Shown here: piece by piece, positions 1-12,600 of the stretch
Layout: the number at the start of each line of letters is the position of its first letter
How positions within the stretch are numbered: the first letter of the stretch is position 1
DNA from: Elgaria multicarinata webbii
Lineage: Eukaryota; Chordata; Lepidosauria; Squamata; Anguidae
Direction of reading: 5' to 3'
DNA length: 64,000 nt
Assembly: GCF_023053635.1 (NCBI RefSeq)
Contig: NC_086180.1
Coordinates: forward strand, 88,451,447-88,515,446
Made by a program: the position numbers and the translations under genes
Notes under the pieces: generated by a model
The model's input: only the letters and a program-made list of their open reading frames with translations
Told to the model about the DNA's origin: nothing
Databases searched by the model: none

Positions 1-1379
1 GAGTTGCTTTTCTGCAATTCACTGGGATTAAAAAGAAAGCTCCACACAGCTATATTATCCAGCAGTAGTAACCATGGCTAAGATCTTCCTATAACATTTA
101 CTCATATGTAAGTTCTATTCAAAAACTTAAATTACAAGTTTGTTGTTTGCAAGTTCAGCTACTATTATTGCATCCTGTTGATCCCAGCTGGGGAATTAGT
201 GATAAATGGCCTCGTATTTGCTCCTTGAATGCCCTTCTGTTACTTGTCCCAATGTCAGTTTCTGTTTCCTTTGGTCATGTGGTTCCTGTCACTTTCTCTT
301 CACGCAGGAAGGGAGTCTTTAATTATTGATTTCTCCCTTTTTCCCCCTTTGCTTTTGAAAGACTGAAATAGGGTTATTTTACCTCACCACCACTAAAAAG
401 TAAAAAGAAGAAATCAGTAATTAAAGTCTCTTTGGAGGAAGATTTTAATTACTGATTTCCTCTTTAAAAATTGTGGTGAGGAAGTACCGTTTCGGAAGCA
501 AAGAAAAAAGGAAGTAAGTCAATACTTAAAGGTTCTCCTGTTTGAAGAGAATGTGACAGGGACCATGTTTTCAAAGAATAATAAGTCAGAGGTACCTCTT
601 AAGGGGGAAGCTGGGAGACGGTGGAGTACAATTTTATAGGGGGTTGGAAGAGGCGGAGGAAGCAGGGAGACTGGGCTAGGGGGAGTGGTGGTGGTGGTGA
701 CCTAAAGATCAGGGCTGAGGGAGGGAGGGCCAAAATACCAGTATATTTTAGCTTAAAGCTCTTACTCCTAAGGGCTAAATTAAACATTTGTCTCATCACA
801 CCTAGTGGAGCTATGCATGAGTTTTATTTACCTTTATGTAAGTGTTCATGGCTCTGATTCAGATTAGGACCTTGGTTGCTCCAGGAGGAGGAGTTAAATC
901 TTCCCCCACCCATTTTTGTCCTGAAATCCCGGGGATGTGCCACAACACAAGTTCTGAACACCAGGCCTGGCCGCAGCTACTCCCTGCTCAAGCCAAGCAC
1001 CACCGCTTGATACGCCTGAGGCAAGGGACAAACACCGCCTTTCTCCAAACTATGTGGAGAAAGGGGTTAAATGGAGAAGGATTTCAATAATAAAATAACG
1101 CGCTGTGAATTATATGTGCTGAGGTGAATTATTGTCAGAGTGGGTGTTAAATGAACAAACTTCAGATGATAAATGCCAAACAGACACGTGGGATTTTTGT
1201 GGCAGTTAAAACAAAATGATTAAAATTTATTTTTAAAAGTTCACAAGTTTTGTTTCAAATTAAAACATTTCGAAACCTTTTTGAAACCTTTCATCCAATC
1301 CTTTCACTCATTCACATACACACTTTCCTTTCTCTCACACACATTCACTCTTGAACTTTATTATCACTATTGTTTAATA

Positions 1380-1548
1380 CCGTATTTCTTCAATTCTAAG
1401 ACGCACTTTTTCCCCCATATAAACATCTCTAAAAACGGGGTGCGTCTTAGAATCGCGGGTGTGTCTTAGGGTGTTTTTTTTCTGTTGGTGGTATTGAAAT
1501 TAGCGTGTGTCTTACAATTGATGGCGTCTTACAATCGAAGAAATACGG
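1380..1548 (+). mobile_element. MITE with TA target duplication, CCGTATTT family, copy 1
   Basis: It begins CCGTATTTCTTCAATTCTAA, ends in the inverted form and is flanked by TA on both sides. It has no coding capacity. The TA duplication suggests a Tc1/mariner-type source. A second copy lies inverted at 13296-13476. Confidence 0.7.
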
Positions 1549-2639
1549 TATACACAAACTGTCTATCAGCACACCACCCACAAAAGACACCACTCTCTAC
1601 ACTGAACCTCAAACTCTCCAGGACCCAAGTACTCTACACACCAAGTGCTAAAGCACTAAAGGCTAAAGACTCGAAGAGTACCTAAAAGTCTCCTCTCAAT
1701 CCCCCCAGTCATTCCCTTATATATCCTCCTCCCCCTCCCAAGACATTCTAACTCCACCCACTCAGGTGAACATTCTAAACACACCAGACTTACTAATTCT
1801 AGATATGCATTAGGGAATTGACTTGTGTGGTGTAACACCACAGATGGGTGGGTAAACAAACCCTTTTGTACCTCCCACCCCTGGGGGATGGAATTTGGGA
1901 ATGAAAATGGATGAGTGAAGATTCAAGCACAGCACCGCCCCATTCTGCACTCTTGTATTAAAGACACAGGATATCTGAAACGCCTTCATAGTGCTTTGCC
2001 TGCCCGTATCAAAAAGGGGGTGCTGCAACATTACCAAGCAATAGCTGCAAATCTGTTCTGAGAAACATACAGAAGGGCAACACAGTAAACCATGGACTGC
2101 GGTGATTTGACAACTGTCCCATCCGAATGCTCTGTGAAAAGTGAGTGAACAAACAGTGCAAGTCACGTAGAAAAGGCCTATTGTAGAAGTAACCTTAGAA
2201 GTTTTATTCTAACATTAATTATTTTGCAGATTAGAAGTGTACTAAATAAATAAATTGTTGTCCATATTTTACCAGCTTTGCTTTATGCTTCTATCTATAG
2301 ATAAGATGAAGTCGGCAAGAACATTAAAGATGCCAGTTTTCAATCAGATCAGTGAAACTTCTCCAACTGGGAACTTACAGACCTAGTTCTGTGCATCGTC
2401 TCAGAGCCAGGGCTGCTGGTGCTCCTGGAGGGCTTTCAGATCTTGTGACTTCTAACCGCCCCCTTCCCCGCCCTCAGGAAAATAGAGAAATTCCTTCCTT
2501 GCAGATTTTAAATTGCATTCCTGGATGCAGGGGCTTGCAGTCTGGTTGATTTGTGCTTGTCAAACAGTTATAATTAGGACTGCCAAGCTCTGACTTGGAA
2601 ATTTGCTTTGTCCATTGAAAACTACCACTTAAGTGGGAG

Positions 2640-3600
2640 ATTCTGTGTCATGCAAACCCAAGTGGCTGGGGTTATGCAAGAGTTAAACAACCATTTAATA
2701 ACCCTAAAACAGGCCATGGGTTAGGTGAGGGTTGTTTAACCGTGGCACAATCTGTGCTGCCCAGGTTCACATGATATAACAAGCCATGGACAGGTGGTGA
2801 ATATTCAGAAGAGCTGCTGGCATGGACTGCATCGATTGGGCAAACTGGCTCATTGACTGGGTTCGCACAGCATAATGCAGTTGTACAAGGTTGAATATGG
2901 GTTGAATCATGGGTTGTTGAACTGTATGTTGTTGTGCTGTGTGAACCTAGCTGTGCTAACAAACCATGGTTTATTAATCATGAAGAAACCACAGTTCAAA
3001 CGCAACAAACCATGGGTTGTTTGTGGATAACAAACTATGGTTTGTTAGTGTGACTGGGTTCAATGACGAGCCATACTGAACCCATGCTTAGTCTTGTGTC
3101 CAAACTTGGACAATCACTCCCACACACACCACAATTATTCACATTACAGGGTCCCGTGTTATCCAACCCCAGTGTGTGGCACTTTCACCCACCCCACAAC
3201 CCACAGCTTGCAGTGTGAGTGGGTAACAATGCAATATGTCCACATCACGTTTTTAATCTTGTATCAATTTCTGCTGCGTGGTTTTATCCTGGTTGTGCTT
3301 TTTATACTGTATTTTGTATTTATGTTTTTAGACTGTTGGTTGTTTTATTATGGTTTTAATTTTTGTGAACCGCCCAGAGAGCTGCAGCTATTGGGCGGTA
3401 TAAAAATGTAATAAATAAAATAAAAAATAAAATAAATCACGAGCTGGGTTTGGACAACATAGCAGCCCACAGCACAGGTAATTGGGTTGATTCCAGTTAT
3501 GTGACTGGTGTGGATGAGGGAAATCACCGACGTGGCATTGATTCCCCTGCCAATTGTCTGAACAACTTCTGAGTGTGAGTGGTCATGTTGTGTAAACCCA
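2640..3600. repeat. Degenerate foldback repeat with many AACCATGG-type words
   Basis: The words AACAAACCATGGTTTATTAA, AACCATGGGTTG and their complements recur through this stretch, with GTGTGAACC-type ends. It looks like an old non-autonomous DNA transposon, split by an L2 tail at 3244-3436. Edges are uncertain. Confidence 0.4.
3244..3436 (+). mobile_element. L2-type LINE 3' tail
   Basis: It contains GAACCGCCCAGAGAGCTGCA and GGCGGTATAAAAATG followed by AATAAA repeats. The same tail recurs at 39,440-39,628 and 43,215-43,316 and, reversed, at 5108, 20,259, 45,900 and 63,642. Confidence 0.65.
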
Positions 3601-4572
3601 GCCATTCCCTCTGTAGGTAAAAAAGAAAAGCATGCCAAATATATACAGCGAGACAAAGAGATGCACGTGTAAATAATTCTTTATTTAGTTGTAAATGAAC
3701 ATGGCTTCACGGTTAGATTTGCACCATTGAACAGGAAATACATTAAAAATATTCATTGGGAAGCGTGATTTAAATCAGTAATTTAAATCAATCATTTTTC
3801 TTCCTGATTTAAATCAGTCCACCCTGCCTCAGGCAGAAAAATGTCTTGGGCCAACCCTGTTAATTCCATACCATAATTTACGGCTAAAGGCTACAATGAA
3901 CTGGGCACCAATGAATGATTCATCAGAAATGGCTGTCAAAGAAAACTGTTCTGATGTCTGTTTTAAGAGATGAAACTTTTCAGTTTACATTGTGTCACAA
4001 CAAACATACAAAAACACCTGTCAATCATAATTTGCACTTACCAAAGTGATTTCCTGTGACATACTGCTTTCCTGGGAAGGAGGCGGAGTTGTCTATTTAA
4101 GCAGGAAGAGACATTCAGGAGGCACGAATGTCTAGAGCTCTGGCTCTTGGCCAAGCTATAGATGTGACCAGTTTAGAGCTGCCTCCCTTCTTTTTCTTCT
4201 CACCCCCCACCCCCATACAAATTATAGATTTAATCTTCAAGTCAACAAACAATGACGCAAATCTCAACAAGTTATAGAAAATTGTACTTATTTTCAGAAG
4301 CACTCCATACTATTTTCATGCCTAACAGGTTTCAAGTGCAGGTGTACTGAGACTAAAAAGGCAGAGACAGGGAGACTGCAAGTGTAGGTGTGGGGTTCAT
4401 AAGGGCCCAAAAGTGTGTTGGAGAGTCGATGCCCCCGAGAGAAGGAAATGAAAGGGGAGGGGCAGAATTATACTGGCAAACAATTAGCTGAACCTCCAAA
4501 AATACTAGGAAAAGTTTGAAGACTCCCTCCAAATTATCACCACACTGAATGTGTTTCATGTGCAAACACATT

Positions 4573-4752
4573 CATAGAATCATAGAATAGCAGAGTTGGA
4601 AGGGGCCTATAAGGCCATCGAGTCCAACCCCCTGGGGGCTCAATGCAGGAATCCACCCTAAAGCATCCCTGACAGATGGTTGTCCAGCTGCCTCTTGAAG
4701 GCCTCCAGTGTGGGAGAGCCCACAACCTCCCTAGGAGAGAGCCCACAACCTC
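4573..4752 (-). mobile_element. CR1 LINE 3' end
   Basis: It carries ATAGAATCATAGAATAGCAG (the reversed ATTCTATGATTCTATG tail typical of CR1), then the complement of the CR1 C-terminal codons (QLDNHLSGM type). It is truncated. GGGAGAGCCCACAACCTCC is repeated at its inner end. Confidence 0.85.
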
Positions 4753-5107
4753 CTTCTTCATTGGCCAACTATTGGTGCTTGCACAACACATTATACCATT
4801 AACCATTCTTTGTGTGTGTGTAAAAAGCACCCTGGGAGACCTCAGTAGAAAGCATAAGTCTGCCTCTATCCCTCCACACTCCCTCTAGCTACAACTCTAA
4901 CCCTAAATGCTGGAAGATTCAATCAGCTAAGTGACACAGGTACTGTTCAGTTACCCTGGTGTTCTTTTGTTGTGTTTATGGGCGTTTCCTAAGGGCACAA
5001 TCCACCAGGAAGTTCTCCGTCACAAGCCCCAATGAAGCTTACGTAGGAGCGCTTCTAGGCAGATTGCGCTTCCTATGTTTAATATAGTAGTTCAGCTATG
5101 CAGTTTG

Positions 5108-5108
5108 T

Positions 5109-5139
<31 letters not shown>

Positions 5140-5190
5140 TTACATTACTATACCGCCCAATAGCCAGAGCTCTCTGGGCAGTTCACAGTT
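5108..5190 (-). mobile_element. L2-type LINE tail
   Basis: TTTATT repeats run into ATACCGCCCAATAGCCAGAG and CTCTCTGGGCAGTTCAC, the reverse of the tail at 3244-3436. Confidence 0.6.
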
Positions 5191-5333
5191 GTTTGTCCAT
5201 TGGTTTTGTTAGTAATGATTGGGGTATCGAGGTTGCAGACAAATGTTGAGCCAGCATCAGGGGCATCAAAAGAGCGTTGCTAATAAGTATCAGGGAATTA
5301 CATGTGTCTTCTGAAAGATTCTCAACCCCCCAC

Positions 5334-5449
<116 letters not shown>

Positions 5450-5478
5450 GTATGGATACAAACTAGACCCTGAAACCA

Positions 5479-5688
5479 AGGCTCCTGTCCACACGTAACA
5501 ACAAGCCACCGTGTGTTAATTTACCCACAGAGCTTGTCATTGTGCACTGGCTGACATTTTAAAATGCAAGCCACAGTGGGGTTGTGGGTGGCTTGTTAAC
5601 TATGCCAACAACCTGCCCTGGCCGACAAGCCCCACGGGTAAATTAACCCACAGTGGCTTGTCATTACATGCGAATGTGGTCTTGAGTA
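5479..5688. mobile_element. Foldback element, AACAAGCCAC arms
   Basis: The left arm, with AACAACAAGCCACCGTGTGT, pairs with a right arm whose reverse complement contains AATGACAAGCCACTGTGGGT. The arms are roughly 60 bases. No coding capacity. Confidence 0.6.
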
Positions 5689-6729
5689 TGTGAGAACAAA
5701 TGAGATTTAGAAGCAGCTAGGACATTGCAAAGTTGATTTTATGCCTTTCTTATGATTTTATGTCTGTTTTGGCCCTGAGACATCGAAGCTGGGGACAGAC
5801 AATAGTGTTGTGTCTTGTTTTATTTTGTTCTGAAGAAAGATAAAAGTGATTTAAGAGAGGAACCACTTCCCATTATATGCACCAGTGCACAAAACGATTT
5901 TTGTGGTCCGTTGTTTTTTTTACTATGTTCCACTGATGTGTCTTAAATGTACAAAGCCCAAAGTACACACTTAGGATCTCTCAACAGTTAAGGCACAGTT
6001 AACTGATTCTCAGCATGTATTCTTGACAACTGGAAATTCACCGGTGGTCCACTGGTGAATCACAGTCTTCTTCTGCTCACCCCAGGGTCCACCCCCTATT
6101 GCCTCTGGTCAAGCCAGTGTTGCAAGTTCTTGAAACAATACCCCCAAACGGCAAAAGCTGTTTACCAGGGGCAAAAGTGAAGTGATCATATATACCACAA
6201 GCAGCCATCCTTCTCTCAGTTCAACTCTTTGAAAAAGGTATTGTTTGTCTCCAGCCTTAGTTTGACTTGCTGAGATAATCTGTTCCCAGTTAATTTGATT
6301 TTACTGCTGGTATTCACCATGTGTTGAATCATTGGTTCCCCGCCATCGTCATCAGCCCTGCCCCCCACCAACTCCAGTAGCTTCTTATCCTACTAAGCAC
6401 AACTGGAGCTCAGATGCTAAATTTTCCCCATAAATGTTTGATTCACAGGAAGGGTCGTGAGGTGCATTTTTCTTTTAACTAGGGAAACATGAAGTGTTAA
6501 TCCCTAACATTTTGCTTTTCAGTTATTCTGCGCAACTTCCCCTCACTTTGTGTACAGGAAACAGCAGCACCCAGGGGGCACATTAACATTAATGTGCTTC
6601 ACATCTACTCATAGAGAGGAGATTAAAAATCATTGCGGCTTTTTCAGGCTAATTTTGAAAGGGGAAAAAAGGGCATCTCAACACCTCTGTGTGTTATTTT
6701 TCAGTTATATGATCAGACCAAGCTTCCCA

Positions 6730-6990
6730 TTCTTGGCAGGTTATTTATTTATTCATACATAAAGCACATTTCTAAGCCGCCTTTTGCACAGTTGCCCTAA
6801 AAGGGCTTATAATAAAAAGATGAAAATACAAAGATAAAAGATTAAAAACAGCAATAAAAACAGCAGAATAAGCAACTAATAAAACAGCAAATAAAAATGG
6901 CAGTTAAAACAAAGATAAAAAGCAAATTGCTGCAACTCTAAATACCACTAAAAGTCATTAAAGGCACATAAAACAGGACAAACTTTGTCT
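6730..6990 (-). mobile_element. LINE or SINE 3' tail, A-rich on plus strand
   Basis: TTATTTATTTATTCATACAT is followed by AAGCCGCCTTTTGCACAG and a stretch of AAAACAGCAATAAAAACAGC-type sequence, as in other reversed LINE tails here. The family is not certain. Confidence 0.45.
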
Positions 6991-7249
6991 GTGCCTAAAA
7001 GATAGGAGACATTTTACTATGAAGTTATCCATAGCTTCATTTATTTTCCATGGTGGCCATATTTAATAATTATTTTATTTTTGGGTATTACAACAAATTG
7101 TCACCAGTACAGCCTTTTCAGGCAAGATAATTCATGGCTGGGCAATTTCAATCACTCTTAGCCTATTCTGATCCATTTCAAAATGGTTTAAGATCTGGGT
7201 TTGGTTTGGTTGCTCTGATGAATGATCTATGTAAGGAGAGAGGAAGGGG

Positions 7250-8420
7250 GATATGACCCTTTCAGTTCTCCTGGACCTTTTGGTGGTGTTCAGTACCATC
7301 AGCCATGGTATCTATCTGAATCACCTGCCTGGGATAGGGACTGAAGATAACACATTATGGTGGTTCTATTTGTATCTCGATGGTTGGTCCAAGATGGTAG
7401 TGCTTGTGGATTGCTGCTCTGGGTGGAGGTTAAAAAACCTGAGACTCAATCCAGACAAGATGGTTGTGTTATGGATTAGGGCTGTGCTCCGCTTCGGAGA
7501 AGCGATAGCAGAGCGGCCTGATTCTCCTCTGACAAAGGCGGAGACAGATCGGGTTGGGGGGCTGCGGATTGAGGCGAAGTGGTTTGCCTCGATCCAGAGC
7601 ACCGGACGCAGGTAAGTGGGGGGGAGGGGGACTCACCTGGCGCCGCAGTCCGCGCGGCGACTGCGATGGAGCCAGGTAAGGGGACTTCAATTGAGTCCCC
7701 GGCTTGAAGCCGGAAGAGGCCGCAGCCTTCTCTTCCAGCTTGAAGGCATGGCCTCAATTGAAGCCCGCAATGGACTGCGACGGACACAGGTAAGGATACC
7801 AGTTATCCATGCACTGGTAACATCTGCTGTAGACTACTACAATAGGTTGTATGTGGAATTGTCTCTGAAGACTGTTCAGTAACTAAAGTCAGTGCAAAAT
7901 ACACTAGCATTAGTATTAACTGTATGGAACATATCTCACCAGTTTTAAAACGGCTATACTGGCTCATGGTCTGTTTTCAAGAAGAATTCAAAGCTGGTTT
8001 TAACCTTGAAAGCTCTAAACAGCTTGGGACCTATGTACCTCAAGGATCTCCTCTTTCCATGTGAATCTACCTAGGCATTCAGATTGGGCTTTGAAGCCCT
8101 GCTCCATATTCCCATATCATCTGAAGTAAGGTGGGTGGTGACAAAGACTGGGTCTTGTCAGTTGTTCCACCCCATCTCTGGAATTCCCTCCCCAATGAAG
8201 TTCACCTGGCGCCATCTTTGATTTCCTTTTGGTATCTGGTGGAAACCTTTTTATTTGCCCTTGCCTTTTAGAGTGATTGGCTTTATATTTTGCTGGAGAT
8301 GCATAGCTGCTTTGTTTTTAAGGTGTTTTATTGTTGTGTATTTCATTGTTGTTTTTTCTGGTAAGCCTTTCTGTAACAACAGTGGCTGAGGAATGGCTAA
8401 TTAATGCCCTAACTAACTAA
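7250..8420 (+). mobile_element. Old L2 LINE fragment, interrupted
   Basis: Translated pieces resemble L2 reverse transcriptase: LSVLLDLLVVFSTISHGIYL (the LLDLSAAFDT region), RLNPDKMVVLWI, and after the insertion VIHALVTSAVDYYNRLY. A 3' UTR-like end follows. About 315 bases of GC-rich sequence (7477-7790) split it. It is degenerate. Confidence 0.7.
7477..7790. repeat. GC-rich insertion with internal repeats and three CAGGTAAG words
   Basis: It is much more GC rich than its surroundings and sits between two parts of an L2 element. Two related modules end GACTGCGATGGAGCCAGGTA and GACTGCGACGGACACAGGTA; a third CAGGTAAG is near 7610. The source family is not known to me. Confidence 0.5.
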
Positions 8421-9525
8421 ATAATGGTGGTCACTTGACCCTCTTTTTATAATGAAAATTACATTTCATTAAAATTATTTAGTATTAAGGCGGAGTGGAA
8501 TTTGGCTTATGTGTGTTCTGTTTTGTGTCAAAAATACATATTCAATAAGCATTTTTCATTGACAGCTAGTATACCCATTCTGTTCAAAGTATGTGGCATT
8601 GTATTTCTGAAGATCAGTTTCTATGAAATATATAACAAGGGAAAGATCATTGCCCCCCCCCCCACTCTGTTTCCAGCTTCCCTGAGGCATCTGGTTGACT
8701 ACTGTTGGAAAAAGTATGGTGGACTAAATGGACCTTTGTTCTGATCCATCAGGGCTTAGTTTATGAAGGTATTGTGCAAATTATGCAAACATTGAAACCA
8801 TTATTTTTCATCCATATCCTGGATACATGATGATGCTCCCGGGGAGGCCTAGGAAAGTCTCCCCCAACAAGGTTCTCTCCATCTGTGTTGAAGTACAGCT
8901 CCCATCACTACTAGCTACTTTGGTCCTTGGTCTAGATCATAGTTCAGCGATTCAAAGGGCAGGATCCAATGGCCTCCTCCTCCTCCAATCCTTGCCCACC
9001 TAGCTTACGTTCTGGTGTAAAGAAGCACCATGGCTGAGCCTGCAGGCTCCATGGCGCCCCTTTTTAAAACGGAGGGGGGGAAACCATTTTCATAACAGTG
9101 ATCAGATGCTGCCTTTGGAAGGGGACATGGCCAATTGGGGCCCAGGGTAGTCTTTACGTTGCTCCTGTACCCTCATCTGCCAAATCCCCCCTGCAAAGGC
9201 AGTGCCTGAATAGTTCAGATTGCTGCTACACAAAATGTAAGGGGAAATAACTTACAAAATTGCATGCTCGACCTGGAGGCCTGGCTGGGTGGGTGCTGCA
9301 GTGCTTTGCCAGCTGGGCTGGCCGGAGCAGAAGGAGGAGCCATCCCCCACCAAGGAGAAAAACCTAGGTGGGTGGGCAGGAGGCTTTGTCAGGGGCGGGC
9401 AGGTGAGGGGCTGCTGCAGTGGCAGCTGCAGGTGGGCAGGCAGTGGTGGCTTATGGGAGACTTTGTAGAAACTGTCACAGCTAATTAACTGAAGCTTTGC
9501 CTTTGCATTTATCCTTTAACCCCAG

Positions 9526-9632
9526 GATGCATTTGTACAACAGAAGGACATTTCCAAGCAGCCCAAAGAGAGTGCAAAAGGCAGAGAGCAGCTAACAGCT
9601 CTACCGGGGACCAGAAATGGAGAGAAACTAAG
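9526..9632 (+). CDS. FAM184B: FAM184B exon a (first exon seen)
   Basis: It is preceded by a pyrimidine tract and CCCAG and followed by GTACTG. It translates as DAFVQQKDISKQPKESAKGR and onward to GEKLR, polar and probably a linker between coils. It ends in phase 2 (AG), completed by the G of the next exon. The entry phase is assumed to be 0. Confidence 0.75.
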
Positions 9633-12600
9633 GTACTGGGCTTGGGGGTTGCAGTCAAAATCTGTCCCCAGTGACCGCAGCCTTCAGAAGGAGGTAGCCG
9701 TGTGCTTGATGTCTGGTCATTATCCTGTCAAAATGTCCTAGTATTTTTTTTTCTTAACAAGATTCATGCTTGTTTCTTCAAGGCTGGACTCTGGAGCTAC
9801 ACCAAAGAAAGAAGGCCGGCAGGCTGTTGCAAGTTCCCAGAAGGAGAAAACCAAAGAAATCCAAGCCTTGCAAGAGGAATGGTACTACCAAAAGACAGAA
9901 TTGCAAGCTCAAGTACAGTGGCAAATCCTGTATTGATATTTCATGACGAATGCATTCCTTTGAACAGCAAGCCAGTTCCTTCTATACAAACTCATCAATG
10001 GAAATGGCATATACAAATGATATCCCTCTTCTTCAGCCATGGGAATCAGACCGCCGCCCTCCCCAGCTATATGATATCCTTGTGTGCATGCACACATGCA
10101 AGTTGGGCCAGGGCGAGTCTAGCTCTACAGTGGGACTACAACTCCCATAATTCCCAGCCAGCATGGCCAGTGGTCAGAGATAATGGAAGTTGTAGTATTA
10201 CATGCCTGAAGAACCCAGCTTGGAGAAGGCTGTGTCCTGTTCGATGGTGGATTCCATCATCACTAGTAGGCAACAGTTAAAACAGGGGGTTGCAGGGTCA
10301 AGCAGCAGCTGTTGCAGTTCTGCAGTAGAGCAGTTTGAGAACCACAGACAGAACTATAGGTGCTGACTTGGACACCCTGGGCTTCTCTACATTTTGTTTT
10401 TTTAAAAAAATGCAACACCTTACCACGGCTATCTGCATTCGCTTTCTTTCTTGGCTGTGATCGAAGGCATTTCATGGGCAGCCACATGGTTTGAAGTTGA
10501 ATACTTCCTGCTCCATGTGCTCAATTGACTTTACTGACACAGCGCCATCTGGCGGTGTAATTATAGCGCAATGCCGGGATGACACCCTGGATATTCCCAC
10601 GTTATCCCTGGCTTTTTAAAAACCTGCAAAGGAACCAGATATTCCAGGAGATAGCATGGGAGGGGACCTGGATGCTGACGACGTCACGAAATGAACCGTC
10701 AGAGAGTGGCCAATCGCGAGCGTGCTATATATCGCTCGTTTAGAGAAGCCCCATGGAAAACAATCCTGCATCTAATAGCTGCACATAAAACTGCCAGATT
10801 GGATATTTTAAGATGCAGGAAGGGGATCTCTGCCAAATGGTGGCCGTTTCAGCCCATGCACCTTATGATGCAATTATTGCCCCCCCTTTTTTTGGAGGGG
10901 TCAGAAAGGGGGCACTCCCCGACAAAGTCAGTAATATTGGACAGTGTGGCATCGTATACACGATTCCCCAGCAGATGCTGCTTGTTTTATCTGCCTACCT
11001 TATCATGTCAATATTGGTACCGAATAGGGGTTTGGGGGGCTGCCACCCCGCTATGCACTCCAGCAGTTGGGCATAAGACTGGAAGTTTTGGAGATGCCAC
11101 AACTTTTGTAAGATGCCCAGATAGTCGAACCTTTTGTACCTGATGACATAAGGGTCTGGCAACTGGCTCTGACTCATTGGCGTTCTTGCTGCTGGAAACA
11201 GTTGATTCAGGGGGCTCTGAGTCCTTTGGCTGAAGGCATCGCTCATCACCCTTCTAACTGTCTTGCACACTACTCTTGGCCTGGCCCGTGCCACTTGCCA
11301 AGCAAAGTGGCTCAAAGGGTGCCCTTGCCCAGGCTAAAAGCAGCAGCAAGGCACCCCTCTCACCTGGTAGGTTTATTATAACCACAGTGTTGTGTGAACT
11401 GCCTTGAGAGGGCTCTATGGCCTTAAAAGTGGTATAAAGATATTTACAATAAAAATTAAAATAGGTAATAGCTGCCCTTCCCTGCAGAAAATAAATAGCA
11501 TTTCCTGAAGCCTTTGCAATAACAGGTTTCTAAGGTGACTTCACATTTCCAAGGAGGGAGGGGCGCCTACTAGGTAACATGAAGTCTGCCTGTCAGTGTT
11601 GGTGGCAAACTGATAGTCCAGCAGGGAAGCAGGGCTAGGCTTTCCGAGAGCACAATTTGCTTAAATGGAGGACCCAGGCCAGAACCTGCAGTTTTATAGA
11701 ACCAGGTATCACCCTATTGGTCTTTTGTGTCACCTGACCCCTGCAGAGCTGATAACTGTGATGCCACCCTCTGGCCATCCAGAGTGGTAGTGCCAAAGGA
11801 CAGCAAAGTATCTGGCAAGGGAGGAACAAAATGCCTAGGTCCCAGCCTAGACCCCCCTGCTTGAGACCCCCTGGCCCTGTACAGTCTCATGTACCTCCAG
11901 TCCGGCTTAGAAGAATGGAGGATACCGGATGCAGTCAGGGGGTATCCCTGGCCTTAGTCATCACGGTCTTCTTCAGGTTTTCTTGAAGGTCTTGAGCACA
12001 AGCCTAAGAAATTAACTCACTTAACTCCTGTTAAAATCACTGTGACAAATCCGTTGTTAATTGTTTGAATCCAATTGATTTTTACCTATTTGAAGTATGC
12101 TTTACATTTTCTAGCCAAGCTGGATTTCTGACCTTGGTGGATTGTTGCTGTTTTTAATGTGGTGTACAGATTAGTGGAAATTGCTGAGTCCAGCTTATCA
12201 GAGAATACATTTTCAAATATCACAATGGTAAAGGCGTCATGCATCAAGCATGAAGATGTAATGATGCTAAGTAGGTAACTGTCATGGTTCCTGACTGTGT
12301 CCCATTGAATTTGAAGGTCACACAGCTGAAGCAGACTTTAGAAGAGCAAGCGAATGCTTTCAGAGAAGCCCTCAAAGAACAGGATCTACAGTCCAGGAAA
12401 GAGAAAGAAAGCCTTTTGCAAGATCTTCAGGATGCTGTTAAGCAAAGCCAAGATACACAAGCACAGCTGGAAGCGTCTCACCAGAGAGCCATAAATCTCC
12501 TGGAGAAAAGCAAAAATCGAGAGCTCAAGGTCAGATTTGTACTGACAGTGCTGACTTCTTTTCATAGAATGATTTTTTCTATTCAAATCCGGGGCTTAAC

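Noticed and set aside
9264-9488. Plus-strand frame upstream of FAM184B exon a, Gly/Trp/Leu rich
   Set aside because: No splice sites at suitable phase and no coiled-coil pattern; probably chance in a GC-rich stretch.
10530-10760. Segment with CGCCATCTGGCGGTG and GACGACGTCACG words, resembling a small promoter (CRE-like)
   Set aside because: No exon or gene follows on either strand. It is more likely an old transposon piece; no call made.
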